DNA from: Prinia subflava
Taxonomy: Eukaryota; Chordata; Aves; Passeriformes; Cisticolidae
DNA length: 64,000 nt
Assembly: GCF_021018805.1 (NCBI RefSeq)
Contig: NC_086283.1
Location: 57,427,775-57,491,774 of the forward strand
Direction: 5' to 3'
The notes below the pieces were generated by a model. It was not told the DNA's origin, did no database searches, and saw nothing but the letters and a program-made list of their open reading frames with translations. This document shows, in pieces, positions 1-13,400 of the stretch. The translations under genes were made by a program, and so were the position numbers. The number at the start of each line of letters is the position of its first letter. The first letter of the stretch is position 1.

Positions 1-1426
1 ACAAGAAATGTTTACATTTTCATCACTCTCTGTGATCCATTTAAAAATATTTTGAACTACATGTCTGTAAAATTATTTTTACATTTAGGTAATGTATGAA
101 ATTTTTAAAAACGGAGCAATTCTCCTTATATAAAGCAAAAAAGAAGCAGATGTGAATACTGTTTAGTTTGTGAATCAATAAAAAGTAAATGTACCTAAAA
201 GTAATATCTGCCCTTACATTAGAATTATCACACCTACTCTATAAATTGAGTCAAAAACTCCAGGAGAAACTGGGTCTGAAGAAGTCACCAAATCTTTACA
301 CTGAAAAGAGCTGTCAATACCACTTTTCTTTAGAGACAGAAAGACTGTGTAATTTCAATTTTCAATCTACATTTGAAATACATAAAGGACTGGAAGGTGG
401 AATACAGGGAATGGACAATTAGGATAAAAACCATCTAGTCACTGGAAGCTACTTCTAGTGCACAACAGGAATAAAACTAACACATGACAGAGAAATCTAC
501 CCTTCTAAAAAAGGGCACTGAACCCTATAACCCTATTTTCCTATGGGAAATATTTCCATACTTCCCTTCAAAGGCTTAATGTTTAAAGATATGTATCTCA
601 CTGGTTTGCAAATGAATGCAGTTAAGATGTCATAGAAAACATAGCTACAAAAAACCTGGTCTGATAAAATAGGTGCATGCATGTTATGTGTCCAGACACA
701 GATATATATGTACTATTTTATTTGATGAAGTTTAAGTGGGCTTTCTCAAACAGCATCATCATACCTTGAATTTACAAGTTTATTTCTTATTGACCTCTTT
801 ACATACAAAGAATTAATTTCATCTGCAAGAATTTACATATTTCCACAAAAAAAGCATGATTGATACAGTGAACATCACTGTACTCTTTTTCTCAATTAGA
901 AAAAAAAAATCCTGAGGAAATATGACAGTGTTAGCATGAGCATAAGATAGTAAAAAAAAAAAAACCTTTTGGTTTGTGTATCTTTTAAATATATCAGACC
1001 AGGAAGGATTGTATTTGAAAACTTCTCTTCTGTTTTGCAGCACTTCCAGGATTCCCATAGAAGCAGTTTGGCTCTTTTTTTAAACTGGAAGTAGGAACTC
1101 AGATAAAAACATTTATTGAAACAGTATACTTTTTTTAATCTTTCTTTCTTTCTCCACGCCTTAACTCTAAGCCGAAGTTTTGCTTTATTATGTCATACAA
1201 CGAGACTGGTTTTCCAAACTAACTTTTCTATATCCTTTAAATACACATTAGGAGCAAACCTAATCTATAAATCTAAAGGACTTGAAATAATGGAATTTAG
1301 TTTTTCACTTCTTCTTTTACTTTTCCACAACACCCTTAAATGATTAAAGAAAAAAAAAGACAGAGTTCTTAATATTGCCACTGATGTGCTATGATTGAAG
1401 GAGAAGAAATATCTCATCTTAGATAC
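1..1426 (-). other. HOOK3 intron 7 (partial)
   Basis: Intronic sequence downstream of HOOK3 coding exon 7. I see no further HOOK3 exon, no recognisable repeat and no RNA gene, only short A and T runs (e.g. near 900 and 950). Confidence 0.7.
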
Positions 1427-1489
1427 CTGCCGATCAAGGTCAACGTAAGCATCATTTCCAACAGAGACCGGAGACTCTTTACTCATCAA
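1427..1489 (-). CDS. HOOK3: HOOK3 coding exon 7 (residues 157-177)
   Basis: 63 bp, phase 0 on both sides, beginning LMSKESPVSVGNDAYVDLD and ending RQ. Acceptor AATTGCAG at 1490-1497, donor CAG|GTATCT at 1421-1426. This marks the end of the Hook domain and the entry to the coiled coil. The next exon, which should start with the LKKTTEEL-type sequence, is not found between 1 and 1426 and must lie outside the window. Confidence 0.95.
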
Positions 1490-4400
1490 CTGCAATTAGA
1501 TTACACTGGATTAGAAAAAGCAAAGATTCACTTTTATATTAAAACCTACGATTCAAAGATAGACCAAGCTGATTTTTACTTTTGAGAGCTTTAATCTGAA
1601 TTAAGTTGAAAGTTTTTAATTTCAATTTTATATGTGACATACTCAAAAACAAAAATAAGAAAAAATCTTCATAGTTTGTAATATTTAGAGTGCTATAGAA
1701 GAAACCTTACATCATCTCTTTTTCTTTCGATAATGCACATTCTTCATCTATAATAAGCCTAGAGAACATCCCACTAAAGATTTTATTGCAATGGCATTAG
1801 AATGATAGTAGATACCAACACACCATGCAAGATCTGTCTTTAATTTTTCTCTGCTAGTGAGTGGCTTTTTCACATTTCCATTACCTATATATTAACATTT
1901 ATTTATTTATTATTTGCTTCACTCAACTTCAGCACATATCTATCTCAAATACTAGTGCAAAACAAAAGTGGTAAAAATTCTGTTCTGGAGTTGTCTGTAA
2001 TTTTCAACCTTAAAAAGTAATTCAGTAGAGTGCATTCCTGAAATGAGTATTACAATTCCTTGTGTACTACTTCAGTGCAGAATAGTTATAGTGGTTTTGG
2101 CCTAGAATACTAAAAAAACAAGAAAACAACCCCCCAAATCACTCCAGCCAAATCCTCATCACAAACCCTCAAATAAAATCCTACAAAACTGACTGATTTA
2201 CTGATTAAAAAAAAAAGAAAAAAGCTGGTAAGTAAGTTTTTTATAGTAACCTAATTATCAGCACGGTGGGTAAAAGTGAAATCAAATGTAGCTAAAGTTG
2301 TAGATCAGCAACCTCATCCCACACAGCCCAAGCAAACACAGTAAGGTAACAGTCTTACTAAAAGTTATGAGACAAAAACAGGAACAATCTTGCAAACGAG
2401 AGACACACTGTAAGTAATTCGATAGGCAGCATTACAGAAGGGCACTGATGGTTTCTGTCCAAACACACAATGTTCTAAAAGCTCTCCAACCACATTCATG
2501 AAAGTTACAATTTAAAAGGCCCTATCCCAACCAAAAACAGGACAAGACTTCCTCCCTGGCATCTCCTGTCTAGCCTGGTAACTCTCTCCAGAGTTTCCTT
2601 TATTTCCTTTATTCCTTCTAGAAATCAGTGCTTTTGCACTGTTTTCCTTGGCAAAGTCTTTTGGGTTACACTGCACAGAGCCTTCCTATATTACAGTGTA
2701 CAAGTGAAAAATGTGTTTGACATTTACATAATTCAAAACATTCATTTACCTCACTTTCCCCATTCCTTAACTGAGATTTAGCTGCATAGTTTAGATTAAT
2801 CTATCTCTCCTCAGCAGTCCTCCTCAGACCCTGACAATGTATTTCCAAATGTCTTCAATTTTCTTCTACATTTTTACAATGACAAACTACTCCACGAAGA
2901 AGCATCACATCAAGCCCACATTCTATGCAACAATAATCAGCAAATCCCTAGCCTCAGAGATGCTCCCTGAAAAATGAAGTCTTGTCTTTTTCGTAACCAT
3001 ATATGACAAATTTGTCTTCAATTTAGGACCCTGTCTTCTAAACTGATTAGCATTTAGACAAAACCTCCCAATCCCTCACTGCTCTGTGATGTTCATACCG
3101 CATGTTTGAATACTGTATTTCACCAGCTTTTCCAGATGACAAACAGGGATATTCCATATTAGCCAAATACTGAACTCCTCTCACTATTTTATATTCACAA
3201 CACTGTTCACAAATACACTTTTGGACAGACATGTACTCTCACACACAAATAAGTTCTACCTGCTAAGTCAGTACCTCCCAACAGGCAGGTCCCATGCTGC
3301 ATGCAGCCCACAAGGCTGTACATGTCCCTAACAGCCACCACCCCTTTCTGGCCCTAACACAACTTCCTCTTGAAAAACCAGCCCAACAGGCCTGTCAAAC
3401 ACTTAGAGTAAAAGGAACACAAGTGACCACACAACCCACTAGAGGCCACTGTGGTGTCACTGCTTTCTGTGACTTGCCATAAGGCAGGCCATGGTTAATA
3501 ACATAATCCCTATTTTCTTCAACAAATTTTGCCATCTCTCCCAAAACATCCTGTCCTTGAGAACTCTTAGCAGAAATGTCCAGACAAGAGGATATTACGT
3601 GGAATAGGATTAGGTACTGGAGATATATAGCCTGGATGTTCCACGAGTGCATGCTGTATGTGTGAATTTCACTCCATGGGGTATACTGGGATACCTGTCA
3701 TGGGGAAATGTGAATGAGGCACCAAGGGCAAGAGTCACAGACAGAAGCGCAGATGTATCTCACATGACTCAGTGCAATAGAAAGCACCTTGCAATAGGAT
3801 GGTCTGTGGTATGTATAGTGAAAAAGCTAAAGATGAAATTTAAGGGATTATTTTGTGTCCAGTATCACAATCGGACAAAGAACAAGAATGAAACTGCCAG
3901 ATAACTGAAAAGGAACACAGGAATCCAACTACTGATCATCAGTTTACAATAAAACAATTTTAAGAAGTGGGATGTTCTCGGGTGGTTTTTTCCCGAGAAA
4001 TGTAAGTTTAAAGTCTTTTTTCCTTTGAGTGCCCGTGCCAGAAGCAGAAGAAAGAGCCAGAGTTCGTCAGCTCAGGTTTCTCAAGGTTGTTTATTGTCTC
4101 TTATCTCTAAATTCTTTCTGTGCCTTTGCTGGTCCTTGCTGCAGCAAGAACACGAGGCAGCTCCCCCCAGGTCGGGTGCGCTGGACCTTCTGTACCCTTT
4201 CTCTGACCTAACCATTGTCCACAATGTATTTCTTATTTACAGCCTATTACCAATACCTACTACCTACACCAGACATGGCACTTCTGTCCTAAACCAATCT
4301 CTTGTGACCCATCACAGCAGAAGATGGAGGACAAGGACAAGAAGGAAGAAGAACAGGGCCACACCCTGATTCCTCCATCTTGCCTTCCCCATTAGCACCC

Positions 4401-7400
4401 GGTGATAAACTAACTACTATTTACATTAAACTCTTGGGGTCTGTAGTTCTTCATGCAATGCTGGTAATTTGTCCTATGGGCTGAGATCAAAGACAGTGTC
4501 ACTTTGGGCCCAGGGTCTCAGACCCCCCTGCCAGGGTCTCAAATCCCCCTGTTGGGGTCCTGGACCATCCAGGGCAGCCAGAGGGATACCCTAGACTCCG
4601 ACAGGATGTAAAGGCAGAATTATCATGGCAAAGGAGTGCTTCCATCTTTTCCTTACACATTTCTCCACATACTGTAAATATGTAAATAGTTTATGCAAGA
4701 AAATGTCTTGACCCTACTCTGCTTCAGGATTGCCTGTACATAGCTTCTCCCCACTGAGAAGCAAAAACTTAACCATAAATAGCACAGCCAGTAGAGCACA
4801 CAATTCCACTCACCTATCCAAACTTCTCTCTCCTCAGTCAGATTTTTCGAAAATTTCAAGAAAACTTTTACTGAATGCTATGTTTTAAGACTCCATAGAG
4901 ATTGGTATATCAACTTGAAACACACACTACACCTTCCATCCACCTAAAAATATAACGTAAGAGGCTTGCCTAGTTTCTCCTATTCATGACTTTGTTTCTG
5001 GTCAATCAGCTTTCTCTGATATTACTGAAATTAGGAGTTGCAAAATGCTCATTTAACCAGTTACCTGCTCAATGGTGCATCAGCTGTTTCTGCAAAGATT
5101 TATTACTCATTTTACACTAATTTATTACTAATCTTACAATACTGGTAGGTTGCTAATAGTTTTTAAAGCATATTTCCATATTGTTTTCTTCTATATATTT
5201 CCTTTTCTTAAAAGCTCACAGTCAGAAAAAATTCGTGAAATACTGATGTCATTTCAGAGCTTCACATGCAACCTGCAGGCATGATACTAAAGTATGTGGT
5301 CTTGAGAGGTGTGGATCAATGACAATACTTCTGAGTTTAGAAGGGCAAATTTTATTTCATTTGTATTTCAAATGAGTCAAGAGAATAAAAAGCAGAAGGA
5401 AGTGGCCTTCTTATTTCCCCCTCACATCTGTAAGTTTTCTTCAGGACTAGGCTACAAAGGGAATAAAGGCTTGCCTTCACAATTTTGCAGCACTGGAACT
5501 GGCTTCCATTTCCAAACTCATAATTTAGTGTAAGTATAGTACAATCACCTAATCTCACATGTATCTTTAATGGAGGATGATGTGCAGATATTTATAAAAA
5601 AGGAAACATTAAAAATGTGCTTGCAAATCAAGCAATTGCATTAGGTCTCCATAAGAGAAAGAAAAGCCTGCTTAAGAGCTTCGCAGAGTGAAATAAACTA
5701 GCAACTAGCATTTACAGACATTTCTGGTTTATTTTGCATAGAGGTCAGCCTGGAGTTTAAATGGTGCAATTAGCTGGACAACATGACAATTCTCACAGTT
5801 ACTTGTGTAGTTTTATAAGGAGCATCTGTCATTCCCTGTTAATCTTTACATCTATATTTTTTTCATGCTCATAGATAGATTCAGTATGATACCTTACATA
5901 ATACTTGTAGGTCTACTAATCCTATATTATTAAAACCTTCACTTTTTAACTGCTTTCCCTGTAAAATGTGAACAAGCAGTGTTGTCATGGATACATGAAG
6001 ATTAGGGAAGGGTTGAAATGAACATAAAATCAGCATGCATGATTAACCTGAATTACAAATGCTTTTTTTCCCCTACACGTGATTTTGCAAACACAGTTGC
6101 TCTATTTAGTTGATGATTTTGAAATCCAAAACACCTGCTTTATCTGAAATGCTTTTTCTTCAGTTAATAATACTGTATACGCTCACTTAAGTGCCCACAA
6201 AGCAACATCAAAACCTAGCTTCTGTACACACTCTTTTTCTTAGAACATCTTTATGTTAGTTTTTAAGAGTCATGGCTATGTTTAACACTGAATATCCTCT
6301 AAAGCAGCTGGACTTTCTTCTTCCTCCAGTTGATACTCAGTCTACCTCCACTCTGTCTGTTGATAGACCCAATAAAACACTTTTATTTCATTTTGTAACT
6401 ATTCAAAAATACTTTTACTTCAGACAAGATAAATCTGTAAACGACCAGGACAAAATAGAGGAGGGGAAAAGACCACCAAAAGGTGGAAGTAACACCACTG
6501 GTGTTAACTCAGACAATAAGCATCTTTTCCTACTTGGCAAGTTTTGACACTACCCCAACACTATTCTGACTCTCAACTTGACCTGCACAGAGAGCTGCTA
6601 AGTGATCAAGTTTAGAGGTGTTCTGAACAGCAAAGGCAAACAATTTGTTTAATTAACAATGGACTTGGCTACTCCAGCAAGAGACTTGGGAAAATGACAG
6701 AAGGGGAAAGGGAAGGGCAAGGGGAATATGTAACGGGCAAAATAACTTCTTTAAGATAATATTCTGGGCCTTTAAAAAATCTGAAAATCATGAAATAAAA
6801 AAAACCCTGGTATATTACACATATTAGTGTATTCAATCTTGTACCTTGTGCACAACTTGATACCTACATGTGCAGATTAGCACATGATTCTAAGTGGTGA
6901 CAACACATCGGATCAGTTTGACTACACTTAAAAACTAACAGAAAATGACTCTTTCATTTATAAAACCTTTATGGAGCACAAGGCATATTTTAAACATTTA
7001 AATAAGTGAAGTAAAGAAATTATGAAGTTTGTATTAACCTGTGGTTACAGGTTAATAAAAAAAGAAATAACTGAATAAAATGTAGCATATAAAATGCTGC
7101 TTCTTCCATTGAAAAATCAGCTTCTTCATGAAAAAAATTGAGTAAATTTGTTATATTGTGCCTTGTGAAATTCTTTCATGAGTAAGATGATTTCCAATAA
7201 CCAAAGAAGCATAAAAAACACTTGTATTTGCTCAGCTGAAACAGAAAAATGAATTACATAATACATCAGTAAAGCTTAGAGAGATTTTCTGACATACCTA
7301 GTTTTGAAGACTACCTGCTATGTCAAATGCTTTGAAACATTTGGATTAAGTGACATATCAACTTTTCAAATATGCATATATAGCTAATATCCTATATACT

Positions 7401-10400
7401 GATTTTTCTAAGTCACTTGAATTCTAAGAACTGCTATGAATCTAAGAAAGAGAAAAATCTCCTTTAAAATCCCATGAAGTTTCACCTCTTTAAAAACTCT
7501 TCTCATATCAATCTGTGCTGGCTATGTTTTAACTCCCAAAATAGCCTTCTCCATAATTTTGTCAGGCACTGAAGTGAGACAGACCCGTAAGTGATGGCAT
7601 CTTCTCTCTTTCTTTTCTTGAAAATTGGAATAATATTTGCTAGCTTCCAGCTGACTGGGACCTCTCTAAACTCCAAGCAAACTGAAAAAGAATGCTAAGA
7701 GGCCTTGTTCTCAAAGTGGCTTCAAGTCTGAGACACCTTCTCTCCGCTTCATTAAGCATTTGAGATTCTCCTCATTCAGCCCTGAAATGCCTTCAATTTC
7801 TAAGCAGCTTAAAAAGTAGCACTAAAATCACTCAGAACTGTGCCAGTAGCTGAATTGTAAGCTTTTTTGTTAATTGAATTTTAAAAATCTGTTCCAGAAG
7901 AACATACCCTTACCCTGTGATTTCTTCCTACTTCTACTCATCATCTCAGAGAAAGGGCACAAACACTGAACAAGTTCAATATTTACTTATCAGATTCTGA
8001 AAATTGTGGGCTGCTTCAAATCTAGCTATTTTTTCAAATAAAGGAGACTTTTATAAAAATCAAATAGATTTTCAACATAAAGAAGGAAGACAAAAGGTTT
8101 TCTATTTCAAGGTGCTGCAGAAGACAGTGATGCTGTAATTTGGGTTTAATTAAAAAAACTGGAAAAATCCACCCAGACACTGTTATAAAACTTTAAAAAA
8201 GTAAAATATGCCAAAACTCCAGAAAACTGGTGCTTGGCAGCACTGACTGGAAGATGATTTAGACAATGACTCTTAATGCTCATTCCAAAAGTCCTCTCTG
8301 CTATGTTAGAGACAGCAGACACACTGACAACTGAATCTATGACTGCATGGATAAAGCACTGGTCAAAGTGATGACTGTGGACAGATTCTCTTGTAGGCTC
8401 ACTGATATTTCTTCACACATTACAGAAATGAGAAACTGCTCTAAAGCTCAATGTGGAATTTAGTTTCTCTTGTTCAGGTTCAGAAGAAACAGGATTACTA
8501 GTGATTTCCTAGCTACCCTAGCTAGTGGCCTGCCCTGCAGTAAACATCTATAGATTGATAGGCTCTCTCTTACAGGCAGTTTGGACTTCTTGTAAGTCAC
8601 AGGGGCGCTTCAGGGGCTGACACTGTGGTTTTGATTTACCACAGAAGAGCAATTCTACAAAATGCACTGCAGTATGCTATATGTAAAAACATATCAGCCT
8701 ATTGAATTACTCATATATGTTCATGTTACATATAATTACCCCATTCATAACACTACAGCTGACAAAACAATACTGTTACCCACTTCTCTTTCCTTTCACT
8801 TGTCTACTAAATTTAAAAAAAAAATAACAGTTTATGAAATTTTTCAGTTTCAAGGTACAAATTTTGACAAAATTCTACAGTAACTGGTTATCCATACAAA
8901 GTCAATCTAGTGCACTCCAGGATTCACAGGGAGGGAAAAGAAAAGGAAAGGGAACCCAGTACCAAAAACATCTAGAAGGTTCAGTCTTCTAGATTTAAAG
9001 AAAAGTGGGACATACAACCAGAGTTCATTGACATAAAGCAAGATTTTTCTAAACAAAAATAAGAATTTTTTCACTGCAAAAAGGCAAAATCCATGCCTCT
9101 TCTTTTCTTTACTTCCAACTAAGTTTTTCCTAGGTGGGAAAAAGCACACTACTGTAAAATAATGAAAGACTGAACTTTTACACACTATGGGCATCCCAGC
9201 ATACCTCCTGAATGGCTGTCATGACAACATGTTGAACTGATTCTTCCATCATCATTATGGTCTGGATGTACTCTGAAAATAAAAGCATTCTGAAATGTCA
9301 ATGTTGAAAGTCAAGTCATATAGAACATAAGATCAGAAGCTGCATTCTTCCTACAAAATGACTAGATGTCATGAATGACACTGAAATGTATAATCACCAG
9401 CCAAGTTCCATCCCAACAAATTCAACAAGATTTTAACACAAGCCTGTGCAGACACAAATCCAGGCTTATTTGAACTCTACGACAATGAAAAAAGTACATG
9501 ACTACCTTTTTTCCCTGGCATCTCACACTTCTGAAATAACTACTTTTATCCTTTTCTCACTTTGTAGGCAAACTGTTCAGGCTCTTGAAGTACATGATCC
9601 ATGCATAGGTTGTTCTTTTCTGTAAGTGTTACAATAACAGCTTGCTGTCCTACAGCATCCTCAATTCAAAGCATTTTCATGTTCGTTTTTGGTGCCTGTT
9701 CTTATTTCTGTACTACATCACAAGTCCCCTCCAATTTTTAAGTTCTCAGCTATGTGTACATGTGAGCTACACAAGAGGTACTTGTAAGACAATGCAGTAG
9801 TCAGAAGAACAAATTCTGACATTTAGACTAAGTCAAGGAGTAAATGACTTGCCCAGTATAATACCATTTCCAGTCAAACATCACCTCCTTTATTCTTTCA
9901 ATGATGTGATTAAGAGAAAGATGCTGGGGAGAAGTCACCTTCAAGTGGGTAATTTGCTCAGGCTGACTCTCACTCAAAATACATAAAATTAGATTGTTCT
10001 GGCATTTAAAATGTGCATTTTTAGTGTCCAGACTAGAAGAGTAAAGGGCACACAAGAATAAGATATACTTCCCTCTTGAAAATGACAGTCACCAAAAGGA
10101 AGATAATTTTATATAAAATAGAGATGACAGGAGGTTTAATATACCAGAGTTATTTATGTACTTGTGGAAGAACATTACTTCTATTTTAATTAATAGAGTA
10201 GCCAGATCACTTCCTGGTTAAGAGAACAGAAGTAATTTCAGAAGGAGAAACTAAAGTGATTTAGTCACCTAAGAAAACTGGAAAGGGAAAACTAGCTGTA
10301 AAGTTAAGATGCATCAAGCAAGAGGAAGACAACAGGCCTGAAATCTTGGCAGCCATCAAACCCCAAATGAGCTAAATCTGGAAGACACACATATTTGATA

Positions 10401-13400
10401 TAATTGTAACATAAACATAGTAAAAAAAGTCTTATTTTCCAACACATCTATTTTTCCCACACATGACTATGTTTCCTGTTTCAAGTACTTAGAATAAATG
10501 TTTGTATTTGCCATTATCTTCATCTGGCTTGAATTAAGTGTAACTTAACGTAACTGGGTAAAATAAAGAGCCTGCACTCAAGGCAAGTTTAGAACACAAG
10601 ATGTAACACACTTTACCAAACATCTCCATTGCTCATCACATCCTCTCTGGCATCTTTAGAAAGATGAATGGATCTCTACTGTATTTGTGCAGGTTAGAAT
10701 CACAGTCAGTGCCACGGGGGTAGAGAGGCAGTAGTCTCCTTCAGGGACTGCTGAAGAGGGATTCAATCCTCTGGCAATTGGCCTGAAGTGACTTTTTGGA
10801 TGACCTTATTGTGCTTCATCTTCAGCTGCTGCCCAGAAAGGCATGGTTGCCAGCGTTACTTTTTCCTATTTGCCAGTCCCATAGAAATATCTCAGAAACC
10901 ACAGAATCCCAGATCACACCAGATATATCTTCAGACCAAGCACCAGCATAAATGGTTAAATGGTGTGCCCAGGAATTTTTTTCTTTGTAGACTGATTTTT
11001 CACCTCAGCAAACCAAAACTGAAAATTTATATGCATGTTGGAAGCAAATTCAATTTCAGCCTGAGTCTCCAAAAGTAGTGAAGCTTACACAAACAAACAG
11101 TTATTACCTGTACAATAAAATAATGTCATCGTTATTAAAAAAAATCCTATCTGTTTCTGACAGAAACCCAAGAAATATAATTTTTCTCCTTAGTAGGTGC
11201 ACAATAACCAAGAAAACATGTTTCAAGATGTATTACCTTGCTTCTGTTCACAATTCACAGCACATCCCAAAATAAGCTGAAGCATTCTCCCAAGCTCTGC
11301 AGCATCAGCATGCTCTCCAATCAGGTTAACATCAGGAAGAGTGAAGTCATTTATCTGTTGCCCTAGAATCTGCATAAAGACAAAAACATACATGGCTGTA
11401 TCACTGCACATACACATACACATTTATTTCATACTAAGATGATTCAGAATCAACAAGAGCAATTCACTCTTACTTTACTTTACCATAGTTTTGAATAGAC
11501 CTACAAAACAAACTAAATTGCCTAACACCTAACATCCCACTATAAAATCATACAAATAATATTTGTGAAAAGACAAACATGATTGTTTCAACTCACAAGC
11601 AGCTACTAGATAAACACTTAGCAAGATGCCTTCTCTTCAGATAAGAAAGCTAACAAAAGCAGGCCACCACATGGCAAATTAATTTTTTTAAAGAACTGCA
11701 TTAAAACATCCAACTAAAAACACCTCCTGCAGCAGAAGATATTACAAACAAATCTAACATTTCTTACAACTACAAAGTCAGAAAATTAGATGTTTCACCT
11801 ATACAATACATATAACTAACACTGACAGGTGACAAGTACAAGACAGTAAAAACCTCAGATCCCCGGACTTCACATTTTTAGCAAATTTAAAGATATCTGG
11901 CAAGTCTTACAGCTAAGAAAACTGTTTTCTGGAAGACAATCTGAGGTAGTGGTACAATGATATGTAATTAAACAGCCCACATGCAGAAAGAAAGAAAAAA
12001 ACCCCACAAAACAAAAGCCCATGTGACTTGCAATTAGTGTTATCTGATTTATCATTAAAGATCATTAAGGATTAATGATTGTCAGTAGAAGGAACTAGAC
12101 AATTCTGCTAAATTGCTCTTTACTGAACAGAGGGTTGAAAATATGAATATGAAATTTGGAATTAAACATATCTCTGACACATTAATTGCAGATAGAAAGG
12201 AACTGTAACTTCTTAAACAGGGTGCAATAAGGAAACAATGATAATATAGAGGGAATCAGTCATGTGTTTGCTGCATGCTCTTTTTTGTGCAATACCCAAG
12301 AGAGACAAATCAGGTTACGGCATTTACAAGAAGTATAGTGTATAAGAAGAATACAAAGAAAACAAGCCATTCTAAAGTTTAGTAGGGTTGGGCTTTGTGG
12401 AAGTGTTGTGATTTCATTCTGATTAGGTATAGTGTGTTTTGTGCTGTGGAACAGTAAGATTTTTAAGCAGTTTTCTCAAAGAATTAACTTCCACACTACT
12501 AAAAGGACACAGATCCACTCTTGCTGGGAAAGACTTCCTTTAGGTCAAAAGAATTCTGTGAATGCATCAACCGCAATGGAAAATATTACCATTGTATACA
12601 GACTGCAATAATAGAAAATACAGTATTTTTTGATTCCAATATGCATTTATATATCGACCTGTATATTCTGAATTTCTTTCAAATACAATGCTGGGTTTAA
12701 GTTAACAACACTGCAGTGACTTCATAGTCACTGTCAGTAAAACTCCTGTTGAGGAAAGGTGAAGGGAAGAGGTAAACTGGCAGAACAGAACAAATCAAGG
12801 ATGTGAGGGTGTGAACAGAGTTTGAAATAAACAAGAGAAAAAAATAATTTAAAAACAAAAAAAGAAACAAACACTATCAAATGCCCTGAAAGAAATATTA
12901 AAATGAAGGATGGATTCTACAATAACTATCTTGAGATGAAAAAGAGCCATTTAACCCATTTTCAAAAGACAAAAATACTGTACATTTACAAGAAAATTAC
13001 AAGTTTCAGTTCCAGAGCAGCAGAGGTCTGCAGCAAGATTAATTGGGGCAGAACAAAGCATGAAAGCTATAAATACTCAACTTAAGCTTGTTGTTTTTCT
13101 ATACTTTAATGTACTAAGATGGCAAATGTAACATTTTTACTGATTGTTCTTCTGAATGCGATACAAATTTCTGAATTTTTGAACAACATTAACATACACA
13201 TTTTTCAAAGGTTTTTAGCTACATCAGGTAAAATCCACATATGTATCTATATTATTGCAGTGGGGGAGGGAATAACGTTGAGGCAAACATAAGCAGAATT
13301 CATTACTAGAATCCCCAGCATTGCCTCAGCAGGAAAAATACCAAACTAAACCAAAATCCAGTTAGATTGATAAACATGCACTACCTTTACAGAAATTAAT

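Larger units (their letters stand above)
1490..9204 (-). other. HOOK3 intron 6
   Basis: 7.7-kb intron. It contains a minus-strand solo LTR (about 3973-4603) and a decayed minus-strand CR1 reverse-transcriptase fragment (about 7480-7830). The rest is AT-rich unique sequence in which I recognise nothing. Confidence 0.75.

Noticed and set aside
1..1426. Search for HOOK3 coding exon 8
   Set aside because: No minus-strand match to the expected coiled-coil start; the exon lies outside the window.
4025..4369. 114-residue plus-strand open frame
   Set aside because: Lies antisense inside the solo LTR at 3973-4603; not a gene.
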